The notes under the pieces were generated by a model. The model searched no databases and was not told the DNA's origin. It saw only the letters and a list, made by a program, of their open reading frames with translations. DNA of 64,000 nt from ATM1 sp003577165 (GTDB lineage Bacteria > Armatimonadota > Fimbriimonadia > Fimbriimonadales > ATM1), in the NCBI GenBank assembly GCA_030263715.1, contig SZPM01000014.1:34348-98347 (forward strand), given 5' to 3'. The first letter of the stretch is position 1, and every line of letters starts with the position of its first letter. This document shows, in pieces, positions 53,038 to 62,133 of the stretch. Both the position numbers and the translations under genes were made by a program.

Positions 53038-54105
53038 GTGCAAAGATTTACAGGTCAGCACCTTGGCCAGCGGCCGCGAGTCGCGCTGATGGCCAACGAC
53101 GCTCTCGGCAATTTTGCCATCTGCACGCCGATCGCCCGCGCGTTTCACTCGCTGTATCCCGGACTCACGCTCGACTTTTACGGCGGGACGAGGACGGAGG
53201 AGCTGGAAGTCCCGCTTGTCGGCCCCGATGGGCTGTTCTGCTGGCGTTGCTCGGCTCACGGCGCGGAGCCTTCCGAGGTCTTCGCGAAGGGTCTTGCCCG
53301 GGCGCACGAGTTGGGCGGCTACGACCTGGTCCTTAACATCGAGGCTGGAGGGCTGAATCGGGCGCTCGCCGCGGCTATCGGAAGTGGGGCCCATGTGTGC
53401 GGCCCCTGCCTCTCTCCGGACGGGAGGAAGGAATGGGACTACCCGGACGACTCTCGCGGAGACCTGTGGCGGGACAAGGAGTGGGTCTCCGCTGAACTCG
53501 TGGCGCGCTACCCCTTCCTGCAGACGGGATTCATCGCCGAAGTCTTCCTGAGGCTGGCCTACGTCGAACCATTGCCCGACGCGGAGTGGCCGGGGGGCGT
53601 CCCGAAGTACCTGTTTCCGCGCGACGCGCCTGCGATCCCCGTCCCTGACGTCTTGATCGCGACGGGCGGCACGCTGCCGTCGAAACTCTGGCCGAAGGAG
53701 AATTGGATCGAACTGGCGACTCGGCTCCGCGCTGCCGGCCTCTCGGTCGGGCTGTTGGGGGCGCCTCCCAAGAGGCAGGCAGCCTTCTACCACTCAGCGA
53801 GCGACGAGGACGCCCTCGTCGAGGCTGCGCTCGTGGCTGACCTACGAGGCAAACTGACTCTTCCCCAAGTCGTGGGAGCCGTTGCCGCTTGCCGCCTGCT
53901 GGTGACTATTGACAACGGAATCCTCCACTTCGGCGCTGCGTTCGACGTGCCTACGGTCGGCCTCTACAGGCCAGAGGTGCAGAGGCTGTGGGCGCCGCCC
54001 AATCCGAACTTGACGAAGGTTTGCCCGGAGGGGGGAACCGTCGCGGACCTTCCGTTCGATGCTGTTTGGCGGGCGGTCGAAGGTCGGCTGACCTCCGTCG
54101 CTTAG
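53038..54105 (+). CDS. glycosyltransferase family 9 (heptosyltransferase-like)
   Basis: 355 residues from the GTG at 53038. GT9 layout: MANDALGNFAICTPIARAFHSLYPGLTLDF at the N-terminus, VLIATGGTLPSKLWPKENWIELATRLRAAG (the sugar-nucleotide side), and the terminal LLVTIDNGILHFGAAFDVPTVGLYRP. Adds a sugar, possibly a heptose, in lipopolysaccharide or other glycan synthesis. Overlaps the L,D-transpeptidase gene by 4 bp tail to tail. Confidence 0.87.
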   Translation: MQRFTGQHLGQRPRVALMANDALGNFAICTPIARAFHSLYPGLTLDFYGGTRTEELEVPLVGPDGLFCWRCSAHGAEPSEVFAKGLARAHELGGYDLVLNIEAGGLNRALAAAIGSGAHVCGPCLSPDGRKEWDYPDDSRGDLWRDKEWVSAELVARYPFLQTGFIAEVFLRLAYVEPLPDAEWPGGVPKYLFPRDAPAIPVPDVLIATGGTLPSKLWPKENWIELATRLRAAGLSVGLLGAPPKRQAAFYHSASDEDALVEAALVADLRGKLTLPQVVGAVAACRLLVTIDNGILHFGAAFDVPTVGLYRPEVQRLWAPPNPNLTKVCPEGGTVADLPFDAVWRAVEGRLTSVA

Positions 54106-54548
54106 TCGATTTTTACAACCAGGCCAACTTCGGCCCACTCAAAGAGTTTCGGCGCGTCCGAGTACTTCAGGCGGATGCACCCGTGTGAGGCCGGATAACG
54201 AGGGACGCTCTTGTGCGCGTGGATCGCAATCCTCTTTCGTCTGCCGTTTACGACGATGTCGAGACAGAGAGACCATGGGATGGGCACGCTTCCGTACTCC
54301 GGCAGCGCGCGGTTGTATCGCCGCTTCTGGCGGATCGGCCACTCGCCTTCTGGAGTCGCGTTGTTCCGGCCCGTGGAGCACTGGAATTCGAACTTGAGGG
54401 TATCGCCCTCAAATGCCCGGAGCATCTGGGCCTCAAGGTCCACCTCGATCCGCTTCTCGACTTTCGGCTCAAGACCCGGATCCGGCTTGGGCTTCGGGAG
54501 GGGGACCTCCTGCGCGGAAAACAACAGAACGACCGCTGCAAGAATCAT
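54102..54548 (-). CDS. exported L,D-transpeptidase (YkuD)
   Basis: 148 residues. Signal peptide (1-13), a Pro-rich linker, then a YkuD domain: the STGRNNATPEGEW entry, YRGSVPIPW-type segment (here YGSVPIPWSLCLDIV), and the catalytic IAIHAHKSVPRYPASHGCIRLKYSDA with the nucleophile Cys in SHGCIRL. Makes or remodels peptidoglycan cross-links. Compact for the family. Confidence 0.9.
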   Translation of the reverse strand: MILAAVVLLFSAQEVPLPKPKPDPGLEPKVEKRIEVDLEAQMLRAFEGDTLKFEFQCSTGRNNATPEGEWPIRQKRRYNRALPEYGSVPIPWSLCLDIVVNGRRKRIAIHAHKSVPRYPASHGCIRLKYSDAPKLFEWAEVGLVVKID

Positions 54549-54725
54549 CGTTTGCGAACCAACTCCTCTCTCTCCGGCGGCGGTTGACCCCTCGGATCGC
54601 GTCCCCTCGCCTGCCTCGATTATGTGCTGATTCGCGCCCCTTCCTTACGGAAAAGCGTGCGCTCGGCCTGCGAACCGCAAGCGACTTGACGTGCGCTTCC
54701 ACCCGGTAGACTCTATCAGGTCGCG

Positions 54726-55316
54726 ATGGAACTTCGGCAAAAGGCATGGGACCTGTTGTGCGCCCACACGAAGTCGGAGTCGCTCCGCAGGCACTGCCTC
54801 GGGGTTGAGTGCGCCATGAGGTGGTACGCCCGAAGGCATGCCCAAGATGAAGAGCTATGGGGCGTTGTCGGCCTGCTCCACGACTTCGATTACGAAGGAC
54901 ATCCTGACGAACACCCCGAATGGGGCATGCGTCTCTTAGGGCAGGAAGGTTGGGATCCGGTGATCATACGCGCCGTCGGTTCGCATAACAGCAGGCTCGG
55001 CATTTCGCGCGAGTCGAGCCTGGAGAAGCATCTCTTCGCCTGTGATGAGTTGAGCGGCTTCATCATGGCCGTCACGTACGTGCGACCGTCGAAGAGCATT
55101 TACGAAGTCGAGGTGGGAAGCGTCCTCAAGAAACTCAAACAGCCGGCCTTTGCAGCCGGGGTAAGTCGCGACGAAGTCTACGAGGGCGCAGAGGGCATCA
55201 GCCTTCCGCTTGAACAACACATTTCCAACGTCATCGAGGCGTTTCGCGAGAACGCTGAAAATCTTGGGATCGCGGGCGTTCCGGCGACTCATGCAAACGG
55301 AGTGGATCAAAGGTGA
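54726..55316 (+). CDS. HD-domain protein
   Basis: 196 residues. HD phosphohydrolase-like motif HCLGVECAMRWYARR, then VVGLLHDFDYEGHPDEHPEWG with the HD pair, and RAVGSHNSRLG. No other domain. Its stop overlaps the start of the next gene (GTGA). Substrate unknown. Confidence 0.85.
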   Translation: MELRQKAWDLLCAHTKSESLRRHCLGVECAMRWYARRHAQDEELWGVVGLLHDFDYEGHPDEHPEWGMRLLGQEGWDPVIIRAVGSHNSRLGISRESSLEKHLFACDELSGFIMAVTYVRPSKSIYEVEVGSVLKKLKQPAFAAGVSRDEVYEGAEGISLPLEQHISNVIEAFRENAENLGIAGVPATHANGVDQR

Positions 55317-55678
55317 AGATCGTTTTCATTTGTCGCGAAGAGGATTTGATCTCCGAAGCCAAGACGGCCTTTGAGAAAACGGACAACCTGGTGGTTTGCG
55401 AGCAGTGGTCCGACGGACTCAACGCATGCGAGGGGGCGGAACTCCTCATCGTGGACCTGCTTGCGACATTGGAACAGCCACACAAGATTGCAGGCTATGA
55501 AAACTTCGCGCTGGCCAAGATGGCTCATCCGATCGCGAAAGACGTTCCCCTCGTGCTCATCTCCCCCCCGGAAGACTACGACCTGGACAGCATGGTGGGC
55601 TGGCCTGGATTCGTGTTCGGCCACGTCCGAAGGCCGGTGACTTGGAAGATCTTCCGTCGGATCTCGACTTGGGTTTAG
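55313..55678 (+). CDS. small receiver-like hypothetical protein
   Basis: 121 residues, GTG start overlapping the HD gene stop. Receiver-type outline (MKIVFICREEDLISEAKTAF, then ELLIVDLLATLEQ with Asp at the phosphoacceptor place, and VPLVLISPPEDY), but the usual Lys is not clear. The companion HD gene suggests a shared regulatory role. Overlaps the MutL-like gene by 4 bp at the 3' end. Confidence 0.55.
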   Translation: MKIVFICREEDLISEAKTAFEKTDNLVVCEQWSDGLNACEGAELLIVDLLATLEQPHKIAGYENFALAKMAHPIAKDVPLVLISPPEDYDLDSMVGWPGFVFGHVRRPVTWKIFRRISTWV

Positions 55679-57546
55679 ACGGCTGCTGTTTCCAGACGCC
55701 GGAGTCCAAACGCGTCGAGCGCTCGGCCTATCCACTCGATACGCTCCGCAGAATTCGAAGGAAGCGCGAGGGGCCGGCCCCTGCAGTCGATCACGAGGCC
55801 GATCAATCCCGATTCGAAGCGCTCCCCACCGACGTGCGCGCTCGATGAAGAGTGGGCCGTCACCTTTCTTCCTTTGCCCGCTCCCACGTCGAAGCCCCTT
55901 GCGGGTTCGATCTCGATCTTATCGAGGCCGGGATCGACTGGAACGACCTTGATCTCGCCATAGGCCACCGAAACGTTGAGGCCGGAACCCGTGACGGTTA
56001 CGCAAGGCTCGCCCGGCTTTCCGGTTCCAACGGGAGCGATGCAGGTTCCGATCTTGACGAGGCAGTCCCGTTCGAAAACCTGCTCCGCTGCCTTCGGATG
56101 ATGCTCGCTCAAGACGCCGAGGTGAGGCATCATGAAGATCGAGTCCACTGTGAGTATCGTGACGCCCTCGGGCTGGTAGGCGTCCACCATCATGAGCGCG
56201 GATTGCCTACGGTCCGGAGCGTGGCTGAGTACGCCACCCGATCCGATGATCATGTCAAGTTCCATCATGCGGACGAGCGTCTGTCCCGATGCTTCCTGAC
56301 TTAGAGCCTGCCCGATGTCCCGCTGCTGTTGAATTCCTACCAGCCCTCTTGCCAGGCTCTTGTGGTGTTCGAACGCCAGCCTCATCGCTTCCCTTGCAAC
56401 CGCATGCTCGATGAGCAGGTCGGCGTACGTTTGTGGGATGGTCACGGGCCGAATCATCTTGTTGCGCAAACGATTTCGGAGGTCGAACGGGTCCATCTCA
56501 AACGGAAGCCAACGCGCGATGTTCTCGGTTCCCGCTTCCTTGAGGACGTTACAAATGCTGTAACTCATGCCGAGGTTCGCCGACACGGTTCGATTGTAAA
56601 TCCCGCTGAAGACGGAGAAGATGTCCGTGGTGGCGCCGCCGATGTCCACTCCCAGCAGGTTGATGCCACGCGAGCGCGCATAGCTTTCCATCAGTTTGCC
56701 GACAGCATTCGGCGTCGCCATGATCTCTTCGCTGGTCCAGTCAATCAGTTTGCTGTAGCCTGGCGCTTGCTGCATGACGTGCTCGAGGAACAGCTCATGG
56801 ATCGCTTCCCTCGCGGGTCCGAGGTTTTCGCGATCGAGTGTCGGACGAATGTTGTCGACCACCTTTACTTCGATGGACTCGCCGATTTCATGGGCTACAT
56901 GCTCTCTCGCTTCCTTGTTGCCAGCGAAGATCACGGGAAGTCTCATATCACCGAAGCGCGGCTTGGGATCGGCGCGCTTGATGACTTCCGCCATCGCGAT
57001 GAGGTGATCCTTCGTACCCCCGTCGGTTCCGCCGGACATGAGAATGATGTCGGGTCGCAGCTGCCTCAACCGCTCGACGCGCTGAAACTCCTTTCTCCCA
57101 TCGTCCACCGCGAGCGTGTCCATGAGAATCGCGCCTGCGCCGAGCGCGGCGCGCTCTGCGCTCTCAGCGCTCATGGCGCGCACGACGCCGGCAACCATCA
57201 TTTGAAGGCCCCCACCCGCCGACGAAGTGCTGAGATAGATGTCAGCCGCCTCGTCAGGATCGTGCCGCGCATCCAGGATGTGCCCGCCCTTCATGAGCCG
57301 CCACACCCGGTTGTCCTTGAGGAGAACTCGCTTCGTTCCGAGTTTCGCTTCGGCGACTTCTTCCAATTCTCGAACCGCGTTCAACACGCCAGCGGTTACA
57401 TCTTCGAACGGCTTCTCGACGGTAGTCGGCGCTTCGCCTCGCGCTACGAGGCGGTATTCACCCTCAGGGGTGCACTCGATGAGAATGGCCTTCGTGGTCG
57501 TAGACCCGCAGTCAGTTGCGACGATTCGTTTGATGTCTTCGTACAT
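55675..57546 (-). CDS. glutamate mutase MutL-family ATPase-like protein
   Basis: 623 residues from the ATG at 57546; a GTG at 57567 would add seven. ASKHA-type fold: the phosphate-1 motif IVATDCGSTTTKAIL, GILLMSGGTDGGTKDHLIA-type segment (here IILMSGGTDGGT), the second motif LLGVDIGGATTDIFSV, and DCLVKIGTCIAPVGTGKPGEP. The MutL family accompanies B12-dependent glutamate mutase in clostridia, but no mutS/mutE genes are here. It may reactivate or support another B12 enzyme. No membrane segments. Confidence 0.87.
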   Translation of the reverse strand: MYEDIKRIVATDCGSTTTKAILIECTPEGEYRLVARGEAPTTVEKPFEDVTAGVLNAVRELEEVAEAKLGTKRVLLKDNRVWRLMKGGHILDARHDPDEAADIYLSTSSAGGGLQMMVAGVVRAMSAESAERAALGAGAILMDTLAVDDGRKEFQRVERLRQLRPDIILMSGGTDGGTKDHLIAMAEVIKRADPKPRFGDMRLPVIFAGNKEAREHVAHEIGESIEVKVVDNIRPTLDRENLGPAREAIHELFLEHVMQQAPGYSKLIDWTSEEIMATPNAVGKLMESYARSRGINLLGVDIGGATTDIFSVFSGIYNRTVSANLGMSYSICNVLKEAGTENIARWLPFEMDPFDLRNRLRNKMIRPVTIPQTYADLLIEHAVAREAMRLAFEHHKSLARGLVGIQQQRDIGQALSQEASGQTLVRMMELDMIIGSGGVLSHAPDRRQSALMMVDAYQPEGVTILTVDSIFMMPHLGVLSEHHPKAAEQVFERDCLVKIGTCIAPVGTGKPGEPCVTVTGSGLNVSVAYGEIKVVPVDPGLDKIEIEPARGFDVGAGKGRKVTAHSSSSAHVGGERFESGLIGLVIDCRGRPLALPSNSAERIEWIGRALDAFGLRRLETAAV

Positions 57547-57609
57547 GATTTCCCGTGGACGCGCCACGCGCGGCGCAGTTGGTGAGTGGAGTGCGGATTC
57601 TATCCCAAA

Positions 57610-57897
57610 CTACAGTCCGCCGAAGAGCTTCTCGAATCGCTCTGCTGCCGCAACGTCCTTGTCTGTGACGCCTCCCTCGGAATGGGTCCAGAGCACGATG
57701 ACGACCGTACGCCAGCGGAGGTCCAGGTCCGGGTGGTGGTCGTGGACTTCAGCGAGGTAACTGCACGCGGCGGCAAAAAGCGAGGCAAGAGAGTGGCTGT
57801 CGAAGCGATATTCCCGCCACAGGCGGCCGTCTCGAACTTCCCAGTTCGGGAGGTCCCCCAGCAGCCGGCCGATCTCGTCAGAGGTGAACTTCCCCAT
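57610..57897 (-). CDS. phhB: pterin-4a-carbinolamine dehydratase
   Basis: 95 residues. Signature VHDHHPDLDLRWRTVVIVLWTHSEGGVTDKD with the catalytic His pair, and terminal AERFEKLF, typical of PCD/DCoH. Removes water from the pterin product of aromatic hydroxylases. Upstream of the MutL-like gene on the same strand (63 bp) and divergent from MgtC. Confidence 0.93.
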   Translation of the reverse strand: MGKFTSDEIGRLLGDLPNWEVRDGRLWREYRFDSHSLASLFAAACSYLAEVHDHHPDLDLRWRTVVIVLWTHSEGGVTDKDVAAAERFEKLFGGL

Positions 57898-57975
57898 TAG
57901 GGGTTGGGTTTACCTTTGAGGGAGGCCTCTGCGCAAAGGTGCCGCGGGATATGCGGCAGAATCAGCGCCGGGCTG

Positions 57976-58641
57976 ATGGAATCTTTCGACGGACTGTTCG
58001 AATCGGCGACGCTCGTTGCTGCGGCCGAGCTTCTGATGAAACTGGGACTCGGGGTTCTCGTCGGCGGAGCCATCGGCTGGGAGCGAGAGACCCACGGCCA
58101 TCCGGCAGGAGTGCGCACCCACATGCTCCTTTGCCTCGGCGTCGTGCTGTTCTCTGAGGTGAGCAAGTCTTTCGGCGGAGATCCCGGCCGGATTGCCGCG
58201 CAGATTGTCACGGGAGTCGGCTTCCTCGGCGCGGGAGCGATTCTGAGGACCGGTCTGGAAATCCGAGGTCTGACCACGGCGGCATCCCTATGGGCGGTCG
58301 CTGGGATCAGCATGGCCGTCTCTGCTGGGCACCAGTTCTATTGGGTGGCGATCGCCTCGACCTTCCTCGCCCTCTTCACCCTCTCCGTGGTTGACAATTT
58401 CGAGCGAAGGTTCGCCCCCCAGGCCCAAGGGTTCGAGTGCAGGGTCGTGCTGCCCGACGCGGCCTCATTAGCCCGATGCCTCGAGGAGATCGAGCGAACT
58501 GGCTCCGGAATCCGCGAAATGAGGCTCACGCGGCTCGGAGAGAGCCGACTCGAGGTCACGTTCCGGGTCACGGGTGGACGCCGGCCACAGGTGCTTCAGG
58601 CGATCGAGTCCTGTCAGGCGGAGTCGGTCGAAATCGTGTGA
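57976..58641 (+). CDS. MgtC/SapB-family membrane protein
   Basis: 221 residues from the ATG at 57976. Four helices with the MgtC signature (LGVLVGGAIGWERETHGHPAGVRTHMLLCLG, then GFLGAGAILRTGLEIRGLTTAASLWAVAGI), then a cytoplasmic ferredoxin-like domain (EMRLTRLGESRLEVTFRVTGG). Homologues affect magnesium homeostasis and virulence in pathogens; the local role is unknown. Confidence 0.92.
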   Translation: MESFDGLFESATLVAAAELLMKLGLGVLVGGAIGWERETHGHPAGVRTHMLLCLGVVLFSEVSKSFGGDPGRIAAQIVTGVGFLGAGAILRTGLEIRGLTTAASLWAVAGISMAVSAGHQFYWVAIASTFLALFTLSVVDNFERRFAPQAQGFECRVVLPDAASLARCLEEIERTGSGIREMRLTRLGESRLEVTFRVTGGRRPQVLQAIESCQAESVEIV

Positions 58642-58707
58642 CGAAAAGGTAGAATCTCGAAGCCTCAAAGCGCAATCTTGCGCAGCGGAATCAAAGGAGA
58701 TCCCGAA

Positions 58708-60246
58708 TTGGCAAGTACTGCTTTACCGTCAACTCATTTCGACCTTACGACCGCGAAAGAGCTTCACGTTAACCTTCCGATCGCAGAACTCATCGAATGC
58801 GCAGTGCGTGGCGGCGAGGGAGTTCTCGCCTCAAATGGAGCCCTCGTTACGCGCACCGGCAAGTACACCGGCCGAACGCCAAAAGACAAGGCCGTCGTTC
58901 GCGAGCCGAACTCCGAAAACCACATCTGGTGGGAGAACAACCGCGAGTTCGATCCAATTCATTTCGCCTCGCTAAAGAGAAAAGTCGCAGAGTTTCTGCA
59001 CGATAAGCGCCTTTACGTCGTTGACACTTTCGGCGGCGCCGATCCCCGCTACCGCATTCGTGCACGCTTTATCGTTCAGAGGGCCTGGCACGCAGCGTTC
59101 ATCAAGACCCTGTTGATTCGGCCCACAAGAGACGAACTCGAAGATTTCGAACCGGACTGGACGATCGTGGATGTTTGCGATCTCAAGGCCGACCCTGCGC
59201 AAGATGGAACGGTCGGCGAAGCGTTCATCGTGTTGAATTTCGCAGAGAAGTTAGTGCTCATCGGCGGCACGGAGTACGCAGGGGAGATGAAGAAGTCCGT
59301 CTTCACGATCCTGAACTACTTGTTACCGATGGAAGGCGTGCTCAGCATGCACTGCTCGGCAAACATTGGGAGTCGTGGAGACACGGCTCTCTTTTTTGGA
59401 TTGAGCGGCACCGGCAAAACGACGCTGAGCGCTGACCCTGAGCGAAGGCTAATCGGTGATGACGAGCACGGGTGGTCCGAGGAAGGCATTTTCAATTTCG
59501 AAGGCGGCTGCTACGCAAAGTGCATCCGGCTCTCAAAGGAGTACGAGCCGCAGATCTGGAATGCGATCCGATTTGGAAGCGTTCTCGAGAACGTCATCTT
59601 GGACAATGACCGACATCCCGATTACGACGACGGCACGATCACTGAGAACACTCGGTGCTCTTATCCGGTCGAGTTCATCGACGGCGCCGTGATTCCGAGC
59701 GTGGGCGGGCATCCGAGGAACATCTGCTTTTTGACCGCCGACGCGTTCGGCGTCCTGCCTCCGATCAGCCGATTGACCCCGCACCAGGCGATGGAGCAGT
59801 TCCTTCTCGGATACACGGCGAAGGTCGCCGGTACCGAGGCGGGAGTGAAGGAACCAAGCGCGACATTCAGTACCTGTTTCGGCGCCCCCTTCTTGCCGCT
59901 TCGCCCGAAGGTCTACGCGGACATGCTCGGGAAGAAGATCGCCCAGCACGGCGCAACGGTCTGGCTGGTCAACACAGGTTGGACCGGCGGGCCCTACGGT
60001 GTGGGACAGCGCATGAACATCCATCACACGCGATCGATGGTGAAGGCTGCTCTAAACGGCGAGTTGGAGCAGGTGCCGTACGTTTCCGATCCCGTGTTCG
60101 GGTTGAGCATCCCGCAGGAGTGCCCGAACGTCCCTGTGGAAGTCCTGAATCCTCGAGACACCTGGGCCGACAAGGCCGCCTACGACGCGAAAGCGAGGGA
60201 ATTGAAGGCCATGTTCGACGCCCAGTTGGAAAAGATCAGCCGCTGA
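58708..60246 (+). CDS. pckA: phosphoenolpyruvate carboxykinase (ATP)
   Basis: 512 residues from a TTG at 58708, chosen for AAAGGAGA 7 nt upstream (an in-frame alternative begins at 58678). Kinase-1 loop GLSGTGKTTLSAD (231-243), kinase-2 LIGDDEHGWSEEGIFNFEGGCYAKCI, NTRCSYPVEFIDGA, and the closing WLVNTGWTGGPYGVG with RMNIHHTRSMVKAAL. Converts oxaloacetate to PEP, the first committed step of gluconeogenesis. Length normal. Confidence 0.97.
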   Translation: MASTALPSTHFDLTTAKELHVNLPIAELIECAVRGGEGVLASNGALVTRTGKYTGRTPKDKAVVREPNSENHIWWENNREFDPIHFASLKRKVAEFLHDKRLYVVDTFGGADPRYRIRARFIVQRAWHAAFIKTLLIRPTRDELEDFEPDWTIVDVCDLKADPAQDGTVGEAFIVLNFAEKLVLIGGTEYAGEMKKSVFTILNYLLPMEGVLSMHCSANIGSRGDTALFFGLSGTGKTTLSADPERRLIGDDEHGWSEEGIFNFEGGCYAKCIRLSKEYEPQIWNAIRFGSVLENVILDNDRHPDYDDGTITENTRCSYPVEFIDGAVIPSVGGHPRNICFLTADAFGVLPPISRLTPHQAMEQFLLGYTAKVAGTEAGVKEPSATFSTCFGAPFLPLRPKVYADMLGKKIAQHGATVWLVNTGWTGGPYGVGQRMNIHHTRSMVKAALNGELEQVPYVSDPVFGLSIPQECPNVPVEVLNPRDTWADKAAYDAKARELKAMFDAQLEKISR

Positions 60247-60294
60247 CGGCCTCTGTTCCCGCCCCGAGGAACCGGGCAAAATCGTAACTGACAC

Positions 60295-61071
60295 ATGGAT
60301 GCAGGATTGTCCGGGACGGATTGGGTGCTTCTGTCCCTTGTCGCCGCGCTCGCCGGCGCCTTTGGATCCCTGTTTGGAATCGGCGGCGGCATCGTCCTCG
60401 TGCCGATCCTAATCGCATTCTTCGGCATCGACACAGAACTGGCAAGGAGCGCGAGCCTCGTCGCAGTGTCTGTCACGAGCATGGCCGGGAGTCTCGTCTA
60501 CCTCCGAGAAGGTGTGACAGACCTTGACTCCGCGAGTTTTCTTCAGCTTCCCACGGCAATCGGCGCAGTACTTGGCGCGCTCCTGGGAGGAGTCATTGAC
60601 CCGCGAGCCATCAAGATTGGGTTTGCTTGCGTGATTCTCTTCGTGTCGTATCGGCTGATCCGCCACGCGACACTGAAGCCGCGCACCGGCCCGCCGACGA
60701 AGTCGGAGTGGGGATTTGCTCTCTTGGCGTGCCTGTCAGCCGGAATTCTGAGTTCACTTCTTGGGGTGGGGGGCGGCCTCGTCTTCGTCCCCACACTCAC
60801 CATGCTGCTGCACCGTGGGGCGCGCGAATCCTCGGCGACGAGCACCTATCTGATCGGGCTGACAGGCGCGGCGAGCGCACTCATCTATGCAAAGGCCGGC
60901 CACATGGACTACGCTCTCACGGCCCCCGTCGCCCTCGGGATTCTCATCGGCGCACAAGTCGGAGCGCGAGTGTCCAAGCACATCCCTGCGCAGAAGCTAA
61001 GTTACGCGTTTGCAGGCGTGATGGTCGTCAACGCAGTTCTCTTGGTGAACAAGGCGGTGCAGGGTGCATAA
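60295..61071 (+). CDS. TauE/SafE (TSUP) family permease
   Basis: 258 residues, eight hydrophobic segments. Twin Gly-rich motifs of the family: GSLFGIGGGIVLVPILIAFFGID and SSLLGVGGGLVFVPTLTMLLH. Members export sulfite or sulfoacetate or take up small anions; substrate here unknown. The next gene starts within its 3' end. Confidence 0.9.
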   Translation: MDAGLSGTDWVLLSLVAALAGAFGSLFGIGGGIVLVPILIAFFGIDTELARSASLVAVSVTSMAGSLVYLREGVTDLDSASFLQLPTAIGAVLGALLGGVIDPRAIKIGFACVILFVSYRLIRHATLKPRTGPPTKSEWGFALLACLSAGILSSLLGVGGGLVFVPTLTMLLHRGARESSATSTYLIGLTGAASALIYAKAGHMDYALTAPVALGILIGAQVGARVSKHIPAQKLSYAFAGVMVVNAVLLVNKAVQGA

Positions 61072-61303
61072 GCAGAGAGTCGGAGTTCTCACGTTTATCG
61101 TACTCGCGGCTGGGCTGCTGGCCTTCGTCGCGCTCCTTCCCTTCCCTGGAACCTCGCGGACTTGCATTCAGATTACGATGTGGACTCCTATCGCGGCGTC
61201 CGCTTCGACGTCTCTCGAGTTGCTCCTGCGCAAGAAGATATGGTCGGGGCTGAGTCTGTTGGCAGCAATCTGCGTCGTGGTTGCGTCTGTGGAGTTCTCT
61301 TGA
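61064..61303 (+). CDS. small hypothetical membrane protein
   Basis: 79 residues, GTG start overlapping the TSUP gene by 8 bp. Two membrane helices (VGVLTFIVLAAGLLAFVALL and IWSGLSLLAAICVVVASVEF). Overlaps the ispE start by 4 bp, so TSUP-small gene-ispE are co-translated. No family. Confidence 0.6.
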   Translation: MHKQRVGVLTFIVLAAGLLAFVALLPFPGTSRTCIQITMWTPIAASASTSLELLLRKKIWSGLSLLAAICVVVASVEFS

Positions 61304-62133
61304 GCGACGCCGCCCTGTCTCTCAAGGCGTTCGCCAAGATCAACACGCAGCTGCGCGTCGGTCCACTGCGCGCCTCAGGCCTGCACGACATCCTGAGTGT
61401 CGTGGAGGCGATTGATCTCTACGATACGATCACCCTGCGCCCTGTTGAAGCGATGCGTGTCACCTGCAGCGTCGAGGAGTTGAGCGGCGAAAGCAACATC
61501 GTCGCGAAGGCTATTCGGCTCATGAAGGAAGTCGTGGATGTCCCCCCCCTTGCGATTCACATTGAAAAGCAGATTCCGATTCAGGCGGGACTGGGAGGCG
61601 GCAGTTCCGATGCGGCCGCCGCGATTCGGGGCGCGAGTGCACTCGCTGGCCACTCAGTTCCGAAGGCCGTTCTCCAGGATGTCGCGCTCGCTTGCGGATC
61701 AGACGTGCCCTTCTTTCTCGGGGAGAGCACGGCTGCCGTGGTCAGCGGGTGCGGCCAGGTTCGTGAATCGCTTGAGAGTAGACCGCGACTGTTGTGCATC
61801 GCGAAGCCTTCGACAGGCGTGAGCACCGCTGGAGCGTACTCTGCCCTCGACCGCATCGGCGTGCGTGAGGATCTCGGCGACATCACGGACCCCAACGCTT
61901 TAGAAAACGACTTTGACGCGGTTGCGCCTGCGGAGTGCTTGGACATCATGGAGCGCATGGTCAATCTGGGAGCGGAGTGCGCTCACCTTTGTGGAAGCGG
62001 CTCCGCTGTCTACGGGCTCTTCACCGACGAGGAACGCTGCAACACTGCGCAGAGCCGGTTCGAACAGGCGGGTATGTGGAGTCGCGTCTGCAAAACGCTG
62101 GACCGCTGGGAGCATCAAACATGGATGCGGTGA
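61300..62133 (+). CDS. ispE: 4-diphosphocytidyl-2-C-methyl-D-erythritol kinase
   Basis: 277 residues from the TTG at 61300 (GGAG 5 nt upstream; start overlaps the previous stop). GHMP kinase: N-terminal LKAFAKINTQLRVGPLRASGLHDILSVVEAIDLYD, ATP-binding PIQAGLGGGSSDAAAA, and terminal LCGSGSAVYGLF. Phosphorylates CDP-ME in the MEP route. Overlaps the next gene by 13 bp. Confidence 0.95.
   Translation: MSDAALSLKAFAKINTQLRVGPLRASGLHDILSVVEAIDLYDTITLRPVEAMRVTCSVEELSGESNIVAKAIRLMKEVVDVPPLAIHIEKQIPIQAGLGGGSSDAAAAIRGASALAGHSVPKAVLQDVALACGSDVPFFLGESTAAVVSGCGQVRESLESRPRLLCIAKPSTGVSTAGAYSALDRIGVREDLGDITDPNALENDFDAVAPAECLDIMERMVNLGAECAHLCGSGSAVYGLFTDEERCNTAQSRFEQAGMWSRVCKTLDRWEHQTWMR

Noticed and set aside
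56329..57585. 418-codon plus-strand open frame
   Set aside because: Antisense to the MutL-family gene, whose motifs are unmistakable.
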